From Agroathelia rolfsii (taxonomy: Eukaryota > Basidiomycota > Agaricomycetes > Amylocorticiales > Amylocorticiaceae), in contig JABRWF010000002.1 of the NCBI GenBank assembly GCA_018343915.1, forward strand, positions 496,001-560,000: a stretch of 64,000 bases of DNA. Direction: 5' to 3'. Below, piece by piece: positions 28,592 to 40,069 of the stretch (within the stretch, counting starts at the first letter, position 1; the number at the start of each line of letters is the position of its first letter). The notes below the pieces were generated by a model. That model saw nothing but the letters and a program-made list of their open reading frames with translations. It was not told the DNA's origin and did not search any database. A program made the translations under genes and the position numbers.

Positions 28592-29842
28592 ATGTCTAAG
28601 CCTCTGACACTCGCTCGCTTGAACGATTTGACTCTAGGTGCCTTTGCCAATGTAAGGCCTTCTGAGACGTTGGATCATCTCGTGAGATATCTGAGCACCT
28701 GGAGTGGTAGCGAGTGAGTCGTTCGGTATTGTCTTGTCAAGAGTGATAAATGCCGATAGTCCTTGTCAGCAAACTCTTCCAGGTATGACTAATAGACGAG
28801 ATAGTGTTTGGATATACATATTCTAACACGGGATAACGATGACCCCAGTTGATTCAATATACCATTAAGCTCCTTATACCCTTCTTACATGCTAGAGCAC
28901 GTCTTCAGCAACGCTATGGGCTCAGAAAGCAGCCCATCAGCCATGCGGCTGAAAGATGGGCCAAACTCGAGAAGATTGCCAGTGACTCACGTACCTTCTT
29001 CAGAATCTGGGGTATGCTTCTCGGTTCACGTTGCAATACTGACCAAGGGCACACATCTGACTAGTTGGTTAACAGGTATTCTTCCTATCATTAGATGGCT
29101 CATATCATTGGAGCGCAACCCGCCTCCCACTCGCAACCTGTTGACCATCGAACGCATCCAGGGCTGGTCGATGCTTGCTTACTATCCTCTCGAGCATATC
29201 TACTATCTCAACACACAAGGCATCATCCCTCAATCCATACCCTCACCCCTGTCTCTGTTCTCTTCCAATCCTAAATACAGAATTAACATTAATCCCAGCC
29301 GGGCTGTCACCTGGAGCTGCCGCTGCTGGGCGCTCTATGTTGCACTTCAGTTGCTTCACCTGGCTGAAGACAGACATCTTCTCTTGAAACGGGAGCGTAC
29401 ACTGAAGAAGGTAAAGGACGTCGAACCTGCTGCTGCTGCTGAAAAGGCAGAACTCGGCAAGAAATGGGATGCGCTGTACAATGAGTTGGTGCTCAATCTC
29501 AGCAACTTGCCCTTGGCACTTCATTGGTTTGTCTTTACCTATCTGTGATATTTCGTCGGGATTATGTATAACTGACATGACTCTTGTGTTAGGTCATTGC
29601 CAAATGGCCTAGTCGGGAATGAGGTGCGTCTTGGGTTCTATCGCTTCAATTATTATCATTTCCCTTGTACTGACATTCGTCTCCAGCTGCTAATCAGTAC
29701 GCTTGGTTTCGTTGCCGCTGTAGCCGCTTGGAGAGGAGGCTGGAAAGCGAGTGCCTTGCCATTGCCTGATGCAGTTACCGCAGCCACATCTTCGGAGCCC
29801 CAGGTAGTAGGGGATACCGAGCCTGTTGACGAAAAGCTGTAG
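28592..29842 (+). CDS. PEX11: Peroxisomal membrane proliferation factor PEX11 (311 aa)
   Basis: Six exons (28592-28713, 28770-28782, 28849-29011, 29076-29526, 29593-29623, 29687-29842) give 311 residues. The N-terminal helix (LDHLVRYLSTWSGSDKLFQLIQYTIKLLIPFL) is the amphipathic membrane-bending helix of PEX11. The middle contains IWGILPIIRWLISLE. The motif WALYVALQLLHLAEDR and a C-terminal hydrophobic segment (LLISTLGFVAAVAAW) follow. PEX11 elongates and divides peroxisomes and forms a pore for small metabolites. Exon 2 is only 13 nt (one base plus KLFQ); skipping it creates an early stop, so it must be used. Start 28592 was chosen because similarity begins at MSKPLTLARLNDL, although the frame is open further upstream. 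Confidence 0.85.
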
Positions 29843-30091
29843 ATACTGCCTGAGCGCATGGACCTCTTGATATGTTCTGGCTCAATATTCGGTCTAAAGT
29901 ATTCATGTCTACAACGCGTGTCAGTATTAGAAATACAAATGGATACTCTATCTGGTTATTACTAGTTTTGTCCATAGGGCCCGCTGTAGGGCGAGGTAAA
30001 GGTGCAAAAGGTGCAAAAACGCCCGCTTCAGTCTGTATCATAGATGATAGTACAAGAAAAGCAAGAAATGATGAAGACAGAATGATTCGTG

Positions 30092-32481
30092 TTAATCGTC
30101 ATAACCCATTTCCTTAGCATATTTTGCCTTCCACAGCGCCGTCTTCTCATCTTCAGGAAGACAAGACCATCCTTCGACGCTCTCTTCAAGCTCCTCCATC
30201 CACTTCTCCTCCAGCGCGATCTGCTTCTTGCTTTTTGGAGGTGGTGGTATACGTGGTGGCGGGGGTGGCGGGGTCCGTCGATTGGGATGCAGCGGCGCAA
30301 TGCGCGACAGGGCCGAACGCGAGTTTTTTAGAAGTGGAGAGTAGATGGAGGAGGAGGGTTTTGAAGATTTGGAAGTGCTTTGCGCAAAAGGTGAAGAGGG
30401 CATAGAGTTGACGCGTTTGAGAAGCTCCGACATAGGCGTCGAGCGTTGCTTGGAAGATATCGAATAGGATCTAGAAGAGATTTGCGGAGTGGGTGCAGGG
30501 GCGGTTTTGCGAGCGGGAGGGGAAGCTGCTCCCGGTGTTGGTGAAGGGCTGCGTTTTGCATCGGCAACGGGTGACGCACTCTATAGAAATATTAGAGAAT
30601 AGTGTAGAAAGAAACTAGAGAGTTTGGCGTACACGTGAATTATTTGATGATTTTTGTTTTGCCAGATCATAATCCTCGTCATCATCTGGAGAGATGTTAC
30701 TGTGCTTGAGCTCCCTTCCTTTCTTAGGCTGTTTTGCTTTCGTGGAAGGATGAGACTCGGTTTTTTTTGGCAGGTTGTCCAGTGAAGCTGCCGCAAGTTC
30801 ATCTTCGTCGTCCGAAAATATAACGTTCCTGTTCCTCACCGTCTTGCCAATGGTTGAGGTTGGGTTATTGTTATTTGAGAAAGGGGATGCGCTATTTTCG
30901 TCGTCAACTTGTGGTGGATTCGTTACGGCCTTTTTGCCCCTTGACTTGGCTGTTTTACCGCCTTTCCTCTTAGACAAAATCGAGCTATCCTCTCCCTCAG
31001 CCGTACTTTCCGATCCAATCGCTTGGCCCACAGAGGCTCCATGAACTGGGCCGTCACTCGAGATACTAGAAATTGATTTTTTAATGTCTAGAAAATCGCC
31101 CTCCTCATCGGAGTCTGCAACAACCTCATTGCTTTTGAACTCTATTTCATCTCCGGCAGTTTTCTTTTTGCCTTTGCCTTTGGCACGACTGCTCTTTGGA
31201 GCTGCATTGTTGTAGTTAGCATCATCACCACCTCCATCATTTTCTGGCGTATCTTTCTTGGCGCTCTTCTTAGACTTGGATTTCGATGGTTGTTTTGCCT
31301 TTTTCCCCTTGTTGGCGTTACTTGTCTTTCCCGGTCGTTCATAAGGTAGAGAGGGCATAACCACCTCAATCATTTGCACGGGTACGGTTTCAGTCGCTGT
31401 CACAGACGAATCGTGATTACGGTTCCTCGATGGAATAAGAAGGGGCGGTGGGGCAAATATGGGCTCCGGGGGCATATGCTGGAAGTGAACGTCCGTCGTT
31501 GTCGCTGTCGACGTGGGAACGGGTATATCTGACGGCGGCAGTGGGCTGGATGGAAATCCAGATACAAGCTCTGTGGGGTCCTGGCCAGTGGTCGCGCCTA
31601 CTACTGCATCCCGTTGTATTGGCGACTTTTGTCTCTTGGCCGAAGGTCGAAGACTCAGCTCATCTTCATCATCCGAAGAAAGGTCGATAACTTCAAGCGT
31701 GGCCGCTTTTTCCACATCTCGTTTACGCTTCGAGCTTCCACTGTTCGTTGTCTCGGTACTAGGTGGTGGAGGGGCTTCTTCATCTTGCTGCACATCAGAC
31801 GTGTTGGATTTTGCCTTACGGGAACGCAGCTTGGCACGTTCGGCAAGGGAAAGCGAGAATAGATCGTTATTAGCATGGATGGCATAGGATGGATCCACCG
31901 TCATACTCTCCACGGCAGGATGCGCTTCATTATCGCTGGGGGTGATAGTCTTAGCCTTTATGGGCCTAGGCTTTGGTCGCAGCTTGGAAGACGGATTGAT
32001 CGCAGATGATGAATGGTCAGAGGCGTGAGCTGATGGCGACGCCACCTTGGTAATTGGTGAGGGTGGATCAGAAAGAGGACTGAGCGAGCTGCGCTGAGGA
32101 AGCACAGCAATGGGCGGGAGAGGGGGTGCAGCATCCCATTTATTTGTCACACTGGCATCGTAATGTACCGTCATAGTAGTGCTCGACATTGCGACTGATG
32201 ATTGGTTGGATAGAGCAGAGGCTAAATAAGGGTTAAAGCATTGAGGATCTTTGTCACCGAATGCAAGCTTTATAGACGCACGCGCCTGGACGAGGGTGTT
32301 GATGGTATACGACAGAGTTGATATGGGGAGTCGCGAGGGAGTCAGCATGAGCGGAGCCGATGGCGGCAAGCAGGGCGGAGGAGGCGGGTGACTCGGCATC
32401 GCCAGCGCGCTCCAATGTTCTCATGCCGCCGTGTCCCTCGTCTTCGCTGTCGGTAATAATCTCTTCTTCTTGAGGGTCCAT
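30092..32481 (-). CDS. Ser/Pro/Lys-rich probable nuclear protein, unknown function (764 aa)
   Basis: Three exons (32311-32481, 30633-32267, 30092-30580) encode 764 residues. The N-terminus is acidic (MDPQEEEIITDSEDE). The centre is low-complexity, with several basic clusters that look like nuclear localisation signals (KRKRD, KGKKAKQPSKSKSKK) and acidic Ser-rich patches (LSSDDEDELS, FSDDEDEL). A more conserved-looking C-terminal block holds SIYSPLLKNSRSALSRIAPLHPNRR, a Pro run, and a helical tail (ALEEKWMEELEESVEGW to YAKEMGYDD). No enzyme motif is seen. The C-terminal tail suggests a small interaction module. I do not recognise the family. Intron 1 (43 nt) was placed to join the two frames without a stop. 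Confidence 0.7.
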
Positions 32482-33588
32482 GAGCTAGAAAAGTATTTTC
32501 ACGCTGAAAATGAACAATAGTTTGTTAGACGACACAAGAGCAGCAGCCTGAGTAAGCGTGATCATTCAGTTTGGTGCAGTCACCAACAAGAGCGCGTTGT
32601 CCAAAGACGGAAATGGCGGAATTCACGTGACCAGCAGGGCGGTATAGCACAGCCACTGGACCACTACTCCTTATCGGACTCCGGATCGTCTCATGTTTAC
32701 ACTGGCGGGCTGGGTCTTGGATGATCCTGCTCGATCTGATGATGGCTGAGTTTTCATTCTAAACCCACCTGGGATGAGAGGGACAAAGACACGAGGCATC
32801 ATGGCAGTATGCATCCTGGGCAGGGGGCTCACCAGATTGGCATATACTTAGACTGCACGCTGGCTTATCTGTACTGCTGACTTGGTCATTCTGCCAGTGG
32901 ACGCTGCATTGTACAAGCTACCTGTACCACTTTGAAACATCATGGTCATTTGATACCTTTGGGAGAATTCCTGAAGCTCCGTAGTACGATTCAAACGTAC
33001 AGCAGAGCAGAATAGATCGCCTCTGCCAACTTAGGCGTGCAGCGTGCGGGAGAAAAATAAGCAAATACCAAAAATGGATAATGCGAGCCTGCCTGAGTTG
33101 CTTCCGGGGCGGTGACTGACGTCATTTACCGCTCAATCAGCCCGCCGCTCGCCTACCTGTGAACAATGCACTCGACGTTGACCACGACTACAATAGCCCT
33201 GTGCACATAGCATGCAGGTGAACACAACGACGAGGTTGAGGCCAACCACATTCCTTGTGCCTCCCAGCTGCCGAAGCCATTCTGCGTGCCTCGGATCAGC
33301 CGTGACTCCGATTCGCAAGGCTGGCCGAGGCCAGGCGGGAGACGCGCGAGAACAACGTGTTCTTGTTAGTGACTCCAAATGCGCCCTGTATATCTCTCCA
33401 TCACAAGAGCATCGCCTCGCAAACAACATGTATATATCACGGTGCTATCTGTACGTATTTGTGTGCACCATGTTCTGTCACTGACCAACTCACCCCTTCA
33501 TCTAACACCTCATCTTCCTCCATATCCAACATCCAACATCCAACCTATCTTCACATCTTTTTCATTTCTCAACAATCCACGTCTGCAC
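32482..33588. other. Divergent promoter region
   Basis: This 1.1-kb interval lies between two divergent genes. A TCACGTGAC box is at 32623-32631. A CT-rich leader with a short tandem repeat (CATCCAA, about 33523-33545) precedes the ATPase start. No gene is recognised. Confidence 0.45.
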
Positions 33589-36237
33589 ATGGCAACACCA
33601 CGGCCTGTACCTATTCGCAGACCAGTCTCGTCTGAAGTACGGCGCTCATACATACAATGTTCTGCTCAGCATAAGCGCACTCGGCTTGATTCTGTCCAAT
33701 GGCTCTTTCGCTCCAACATACCACGCAAGAAGCACCTCACACTCCCAGCAGACGTGCAAAAACGTAATTTCTTTGGTATGGGCGAAATAATTGGCGTCAT
33801 TACCAATGTATGTGGATTCCTTTGCACAACCTGAATTTTTTTCTAAATCACGTCTTATCTCCATTTTTAGCCTGCTGAGACCGTCCGGTCTCTGACTGAG
33901 TCAAAACGTCTGCTCGAGGAAGCAAGACGAGAAATCGAAGAGAACCGAGAACGTGCTCAAATACGACCTAAACACACATTCTCCAGACTCCCCGGATTCT
34001 TTGCGCGACGTGCAGAAGTAACGGCCATTGAACGCGCACTTGAGGGAGATCCATCTTTTACAGTACTTTTCGGCGCAAGCTCGGTGGGCAAGGTAAAGTA
34101 CACCATATTCATCATGCATGTACATAATGTCTCAATATCAGATTTCCATACGCAGACGGCCCTTTTGCGTGAAGTACTGTCTCGCGACAAGTTTCACGTG
34201 ATGCACTTTGATCTGCGTATAGCAGGATTTGCTGATCTGGAAAGTTTGTACGCAAGTCTCAGCGTACAGATGGAGCTGTATTTTGAGACTATCTCGACTA
34301 CCCTTGAAGGCTACGAGGAGTTTAAGAAAGAAGCTTGGGCCTTCAAGGTATGTCTGGTCTTACACATTCTTGTGTAAATTTATTCTAACGACGACATCGC
34401 CATAGCACGACCGCATGAGTGTTGAGAGGCGTCTCGGACTAGCCGAAGGAGGAGCCCCAATACCAAGCGCCAAGGTCAAAACAAGCGACGTTGCACGATT
34501 GATGGAAATGTTCCAAAGCTCTCTCCTCAAATACTGGGAATTCCAGCCTAAATTGGATACGAAGAAATCCACCGATGATCACAAAGCACTCGAACGCAAG
34601 GATTCTTTGGACAGCAGCTCATCCCGCTCAAAACGGAGATGGGTCTTTCGTCATGGCAATCACAGCAAAGACAAGTCCAGTCAGGCCACGATGGTCAATA
34701 GCGAGAAAACCGAGGAGAAACGAGAACTTCCACGAAAGAAAATCCCAGTGTTTTTCTTTGACGAGGCTCATAAGCTGTGAGAATCCATTTTCTGATTTTA
34801 TCCCTCTTAGCGTCACAGTACTGATGGAAACAAAAAGACCTGCCTTGATTAAGTCGACGGAGACCATGAAATGCCTTCTCGATTCCATGCTTGTCCTAAC
34901 CAAGCAAGACCGACTATGCCATGTCATTCATGCCACCAGCGATCCATTTTACCAGGTGAGCTGCCATTTTCGATCCTTCTTCATTAATGTATGCTGACAA
35001 TGGTGTATAGACTTGGCTTCGTCAATTAAATGTCATGCAACATTGCAAGGTGCGTGTTGCCGATTACACATGTCAGAGCCTGGTGCTGATGTTTTACGTC
35101 CATAGATTATCACTATTGGAGATTGCTCTAAATCAGAAACCCGTGCTTACTTCTATGAGCGAATACTGCCCTCAGTACCGGAAGATCTACGTCATAACCT
35201 TGATTTTGAAGTGTTGTACTCTGCTTTTGGTGGAAAACTGGCGCACTGGAGTGATTACATAACGGACTACAGTAAGATTCACACTATCCAAAAATCAGCA
35301 CAGCTTGTCTAACTCTTGTATCTGAAGTCAACTCCGGGGGCCATTTAACCAGTATGTTCCTCAATTATGTCACACTACATTAGCATAATTCTGATGCTAT
35401 AAAATTATAGTTAAAGAGAGCTCGCATTTCCTTCAGGCACACGCATTGCTCAATCTCCACCTCATTTACTCTTCCCAATCACAATCAAGCGGTACGGCTG
35501 TCGATGATGACGACGCCACCGACCGTGCTAGCGCCAACGGTGTCGATTCACTCCATCCGCGCCTAGGTGCAGCCAGCTTCCGGATCTACTCCCCTATATC
35601 TCACCCACATGGGCCCGGAGGATCTGCAAGCATGGCTCAAAATATCAGGCAAGATGAACAGGACGCAATGAACGCGCCCGGTGTGGACTTCTCCGCTATG
35701 GAACTATTACGCGTCATGTCGCGCCTGTCACAGCCAGGCGTACAATCTATACCATATTTCGTGCTCTGCCGCGAGATGGGTGTACGTGCTGTGGATGGTA
35801 TGGTGAAAGGACGCGTGCTCGACCTACGCTGGACCGATGCGGTCAAACCCGAGTACAGGTCGCCCACCCGACACGGTGGAGGCCGTCGAGTTGGACCTCA
35901 TCAGAATGAACATGACTTCCTGAGTGGCCCCACTTTACGGGGAGCAGGTTCTGAGGATGGGCACATGAGCCCCATTCCGGATAACGAAGTCGATGCTGTT
36001 GCTCAAGCTACTGCTGCGGAGTATCACATGAATAACGATCCCGCCCAGGGACTGCCACTGGATCAGGACTCGCCTATAGACCTGCAGGACGAGGAAGAGC
36101 GAGATCCTGTTGTGGGTCCCCGACTGGTGCCTATTACTCCCATCATGCGCTATGCAATGAGAGCGGTGGTAGAGGAGTACGAGGACGCCCAGTCTGTTTC
36201 GGAATATGCTTCGCTTTCGGACGTTGAGGAGTATTGA
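33589..36237 (+). CDS. AAA/STAND-type P-loop ATPase, fungal, uncharacterised (725 aa)
   Basis: Nine exons (33589-33807, 33871-34092, 34156-34347, 34406-34776, 34838-34955, 35011-35049, 35106-35271, 35328-35351, 35411-36237) give 725 residues. A basic N-terminus is followed by FFARRAEVTAIERAL, the Walker A motif GASSVGKT (141-148) and Walker B VFFFDEAH (326-333), then a likely sensor strand (HVIHATSD). The order and spacing resemble archaeal-type ATPases (ATPase_2/STAND), in which an N-terminal handle precedes the P-loop. Between Walker A and B lies a Ser/Lys-rich insert (about 265-320) that is probably disordered. The C-terminal third is acidic and ends EYASLSDVEEY. The role is unknown. An in-frame upstream ATG exists at 33379, but 33589 fits the leader better. 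Two exons are just 24 and 39 nt. Confidence 0.8.
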
Positions 36238-37435
36238 AATTATCATTATATGGGTCTGGGACTCGCTTTTAGACGTTCTTTCTCGTGTACTTTTACTTGT
36301 AGTGTATTTTAGATTCACAACATACTTGTTAATTGAATAAAGGTTCGTGCTTTGCGGCTTGGGTACCAGTTGGGACTGTATCGCATGCATAAATCATAGA
36401 TTCTGACGTTCGCTGCACTATCCGCGGGACTATCTTGAAGTTGTTTCTTACTAGGTTCAAGTTTCCACATGCAATTTTTGGTCCACCAAGAATGATTCTA
36501 CTTGCACTCGAGCTTAAGCTTATGTACTGGTGAAACCAGCGACTTGACAGCAGCTTTACCATGATAGTCCTGTAGCTTGAAAGTGGATTGTTTTATGGCG
36601 TCAACTTGAATCATGCCCCTAACTCGGATAACTACCACGTGCATCTTTTTGGCCAGAACGGCTCTGATAATTGCCGATTATTAGAACGTTCCGGTCAGTC
36701 GGGCATTGCTCTTCCGGGGTGGGTCCCAACCACGGCTCTGAGTTGTAAGGATATTGCTGGTTTGACCTTCGAATGGCGTCATTTAATGTCTCTGATTCCG
36801 GTTTCAATGTGGCTCTCAAGGGTTTTAGACATCGCCTGGGTAAATATATTAACTGAGGTCTTCAAGTTAACTTGGCTATTAATCAGGAATATGTAGTGGT
36901 ATCAAATACCATTCAGACTTATACTTCCTCTACTCGGTTTGTATTTTTACAATCCTCAGATATTCCTGTTACCACTCCTGTTTTGTTATTCAACTTGTAA
37001 AATTGACTTCGGATTTCGCATTATGATCTCGTTACCCTGATCTCTTAGGCTCACCACCATCTATGACTTGAAATTACCAATAAGCAATAACAACCTTTAG
37101 AGCCAATGTCCTTTTAAGGAAGGGTTGACGTTATCCATACTCAAATTTGAAGACGGAATAATCATTAAAATCAAAGATATCACGATTGCGTCAATATAGG
37201 TGTCAGTGAGGCCATTGATATCCTGTTCAATCGCTGTTACTCTCTTATTCTTCATTTCACTATCGGTACTCCGACAAATAGCGGAATCGGCAGATATAAG
37301 AGGTGCGATAGTTTTGAAACCAATACCAAACTGTCAATGTTACGACTCTCCAGGGAACTAAAGAAAGAATCTATCATAAATCACCAAGGACCTTTTAACC
37401 TTTGCTTTCTACTTCTACCACTTCTACCATCCCAG
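36238..37435. other. Intergenic, 1.2 kb
   Basis: This holds the 3' flank of the ATPase gene and the promoter of the F-box-like gene. I see no other feature. Confidence 0.45.
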
Positions 37436-38290
37436 ATGTCTGGCTCAAAGGCACTACCTATTGAGCTCCTCATAAAGATATTCGATATGGCATCTGAATC
37501 TTCATCTGAGACGCGGCAGTCTCTGAGCCTTGTCTCATCTTGGACGCGCAAAATTGCCCTGCCTCATATATTCCGCATCATTAACATGACATCCAAGACC
37601 TTGCACCGTTTCCTTGGACTCGAACCTTTCCTTGGCAAACCATTTTACATTCCGGCTTCTCTCCTCGTACGAGCAGCCTGGGGCGACTATGCTCCCTATA
37701 ACGCCCCTAGGATAGCCGATCTTTGTACCATCTTTCCTAAACTCACCCACCTCTCTATGCCTGCCGCATCATGGGAGTGGAATCATCGCGAAGAAATTTG
37801 CATTCGTAGATATGGTGCAGACCAGCCCTGCTTCAAGCCAGGTCTTCATCTATACCTGCGTGCATGTGATAAAAATACTTTCGATCCGCTCTATAATCTG
37901 AGCTCAGGAAGGAAACGCTGTGATCCATTGACCCTCCCCATTGCTTTGGCGATTACACATTTACATCTCGAGGCCGTTGGACAGAACCTCGTGCGCGATC
38001 TGGAATACTTTCCAGCTTTAACACATATTGCACTTACATCAACAGCACAGAGCATGCTGAATGTACATGATGTGCGCACCTTACTCTCGATCAGACCCAA
38101 TCTACAACGTTTGGTATTTGTATTCCGAGATACGGATAGTTGTTGTGCCCTGTTTCACTCAGAGTGTATGCGTGTCCTTCCCACAATCCGCAAAGAAGAT
38201 AGCCGTTTACGATGGACACATACTGGGGGATCTTTATATGAAACTTGGGAGAGCGAATGTACTGGAGGTCAATTTGTATGGAATACATGA
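37436..38290 (+). CDS. F-box-like protein, copy 1 (284 aa, single exon)
   Basis: A single open frame from ATG 37436 (MSGSKALPIELLIKIFDMA) encodes 284 residues. The start has the LPxELLxxIF core of an F-box, the Skp1-binding motif of SCF ubiquitin ligase substrate receptors, followed by SLSLVSSWTRKIALPHIFR, a common continuation in basidiomycete F-box proteins. The rest contains leucine-rich strands (THLHLEAVGQNLVRDLEYFPALTHIAL) resembling degenerate LRRs. The frame is open back to 37337, but the upstream segment is hydrophobic and unlike copy 2, so I take 37436. It is paralogous to the gene at 40070-41063 throughout. Confidence 0.75.
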   Translation: MSGSKALPIELLIKIFDMASESSSETRQSLSLVSSWTRKIALPHIFRIINMTSKTLHRFLGLEPFLGKPFYIPASLLVRAAWGDYAPYNAPRIADLCTIFPKLTHLSMPAASWEWNHREEICIRRYGADQPCFKPGLHLYLRACDKNTFDPLYNLSSGRKRCDPLTLPIALAITHLHLEAVGQNLVRDLEYFPALTHIALTSTAQSMLNVHDVRTLLSIRPNLQRLVFVFRDTDSCCALFHSECMRVLPTIRKEDSRLRWTHTGGSLYETWESECTGGQFVWNT

Positions 38291-40069
38291 TTAGTAACTT
38301 GTAGATTCTCATAGAACAAACACTTACATGACTGTTTTATCTTAGGTTCTTAAACATATTTTTACCATATCACGTGCCCCTCTTTTTTTTTTTTCAATTT
38401 TCTTCTCTTCTGCGCCTCCTTTTTACTCACAATTTTTGTATCTCTTGCCTCCCGTAACTTTACTATATTCTAACACCTCACGAATACATCGACAATGGAA
38501 TGCCTCAAGGTACCGTCTCTTGGTTTAAGCAGTGCATATACCCACCCTCCACTAGCATTACACCTCCATCATCCTATAACAATTTATTTTATTTTGACCT
38601 ACCCTTACATACACCGCCAGCCATCCCCTGGAATCCGGTTAGTTGCAAACCCGATATGAGTTGTAAAAAAAAACAATCACACAACTGTATGTGACTCTGA
38701 CACCTTAAGTAACTCTCAGTGAAAAGCGAAATCAGACAATTGTCGGACTCAATCTACCAGAAACGTCTTTTGCAACTTGAACTAAAGTGCGATTAGGTTT
38801 TAATGTGTGCTGTTTAGTCAGATGATAGTTGCACTTTAGTCGCAAAAGACGTTTTTGGTATCTTGAGTCCGACTATTGTCTGACTTTGCTTTTCACAGAG
38901 AGTAACTGCTTAGGTTATGCTTATGTAGGTAACACTCACGGGAGTATTAAGGAATTTAAGGTTGGCATCACCCGTTCCATTCCTCGTGCCTAATACTTGA
39001 ATCATGGCTCTTCACTGCCATACAGTACTTATTTTTAGCTTTATATCAAGTGACGCTTACAATCATTATCTCAGTGATGGTGAGCTGGATAGTGGTACCC
39101 ATACTTCCACTCTCAGTAGCATCACACACTCGGCACCGGCTGATACAAAAGGCTTAAATTTAGAAACGTACATATGTATGAGGTGAGTGAAGAAACGCGC
39201 AACATTTGAATAAACATTCAAATATCTCTTTTCTAGTCGACAACCAATCATTGTTGTCACAACAATATCATGGGTTTTTTTGCCTAATGATTCAGATGTT
39301 AAAAAATAACCGAAGACCCTATCACATAGGAACTGTGCATTTACGGGGAATCTTACTGAAAGCCGCGACGAAGGGGATGTCATCAGCTCCACCAAGGTCA
39401 TGGTAGGAGGTGATGGTGGTGTCAAGTACATGTAAGACAAAAGCTCAACAGTGCTTAAGCTCAAGCCGCTCATGCACCTTGACTTCCGCAAGAATTCGGA
39501 CCTCTGGTAACTTGAAAATTCAGCGCTTCTAGACAGATCTGATCGGCCTGTTGCTTCACCAAAGTTGAATGACCAGTTTGGTGCACTTGGTTGGATGGAT
39601 GAGCCTGAGTCCTCAGAACATTAAATGCATCAACCAACACCAAATACAACCAAACCTTCCAATTCTTCAGGCCGAACAACTTACTGACTGAGCCAAGCTA
39701 GCTTAGCTTGATCTGGTTTCAACAGGCATACTTGGAAAATATCTCAAGAGGCGTAACGCCAGTGCTTTCGTAGGCAGGCTCAGAGGATGACAGATAAGAG
39801 GGTAACAAATTTGGCAAGAATACTGACTTGGTGACCAATTAGTGACACCTGATCCGTTCAACTGCCAATGATGCCACCACAGCACCCGCAGTGCTCCAAT
39901 TCCGAGAGATGAGACGAAATTAGCTTCCTGTGGATTCGTTAGCGTCATCATCTCCTTTATCATTCAAAATGTCGTCTATAGGTTTGTTATTTAAACGCTT
40001 CGCTCGTATCCAAATTGTCCTTGTCTTTCGTTCCAGCCATCCTCACTAGGTATAATCTCGACGGGAACA
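38291..40069. other. Interval between F-box paralogues, with a MITE
   Basis: Apart from the MITE listed separately, this 1.8-kb stretch has a pyrimidine-rich leader (about 38380-38460) ahead of an ATG at 38495, whose frame stops after 54 codons. This looks like a stranded promoter and start region. Nothing coding is supported at 38906-40069. Confidence 0.4.
38713..38902. mobile_element. MITE with long terminal inverted repeats, PIF/Harbinger-type target site
   Basis: The 190-bp element is nearly a complete inverted repeat: the left arm beginning CTCTCAGTGAAAAGC pairs with the right end GCTTTTCACAGAGAG, and similarity continues for about 80 bp per arm through GTCGGACTCAA and ACGTCTTTTGC. It is flanked by TAA at 38710-38712 and 38903-38905, the 3-bp TWA duplication typical of PIF/Harbinger elements. 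It has no coding capacity, so any mobility would depend on a transposase elsewhere. Arms differ at a few positions, so it is not brand new. Confidence 0.75.
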
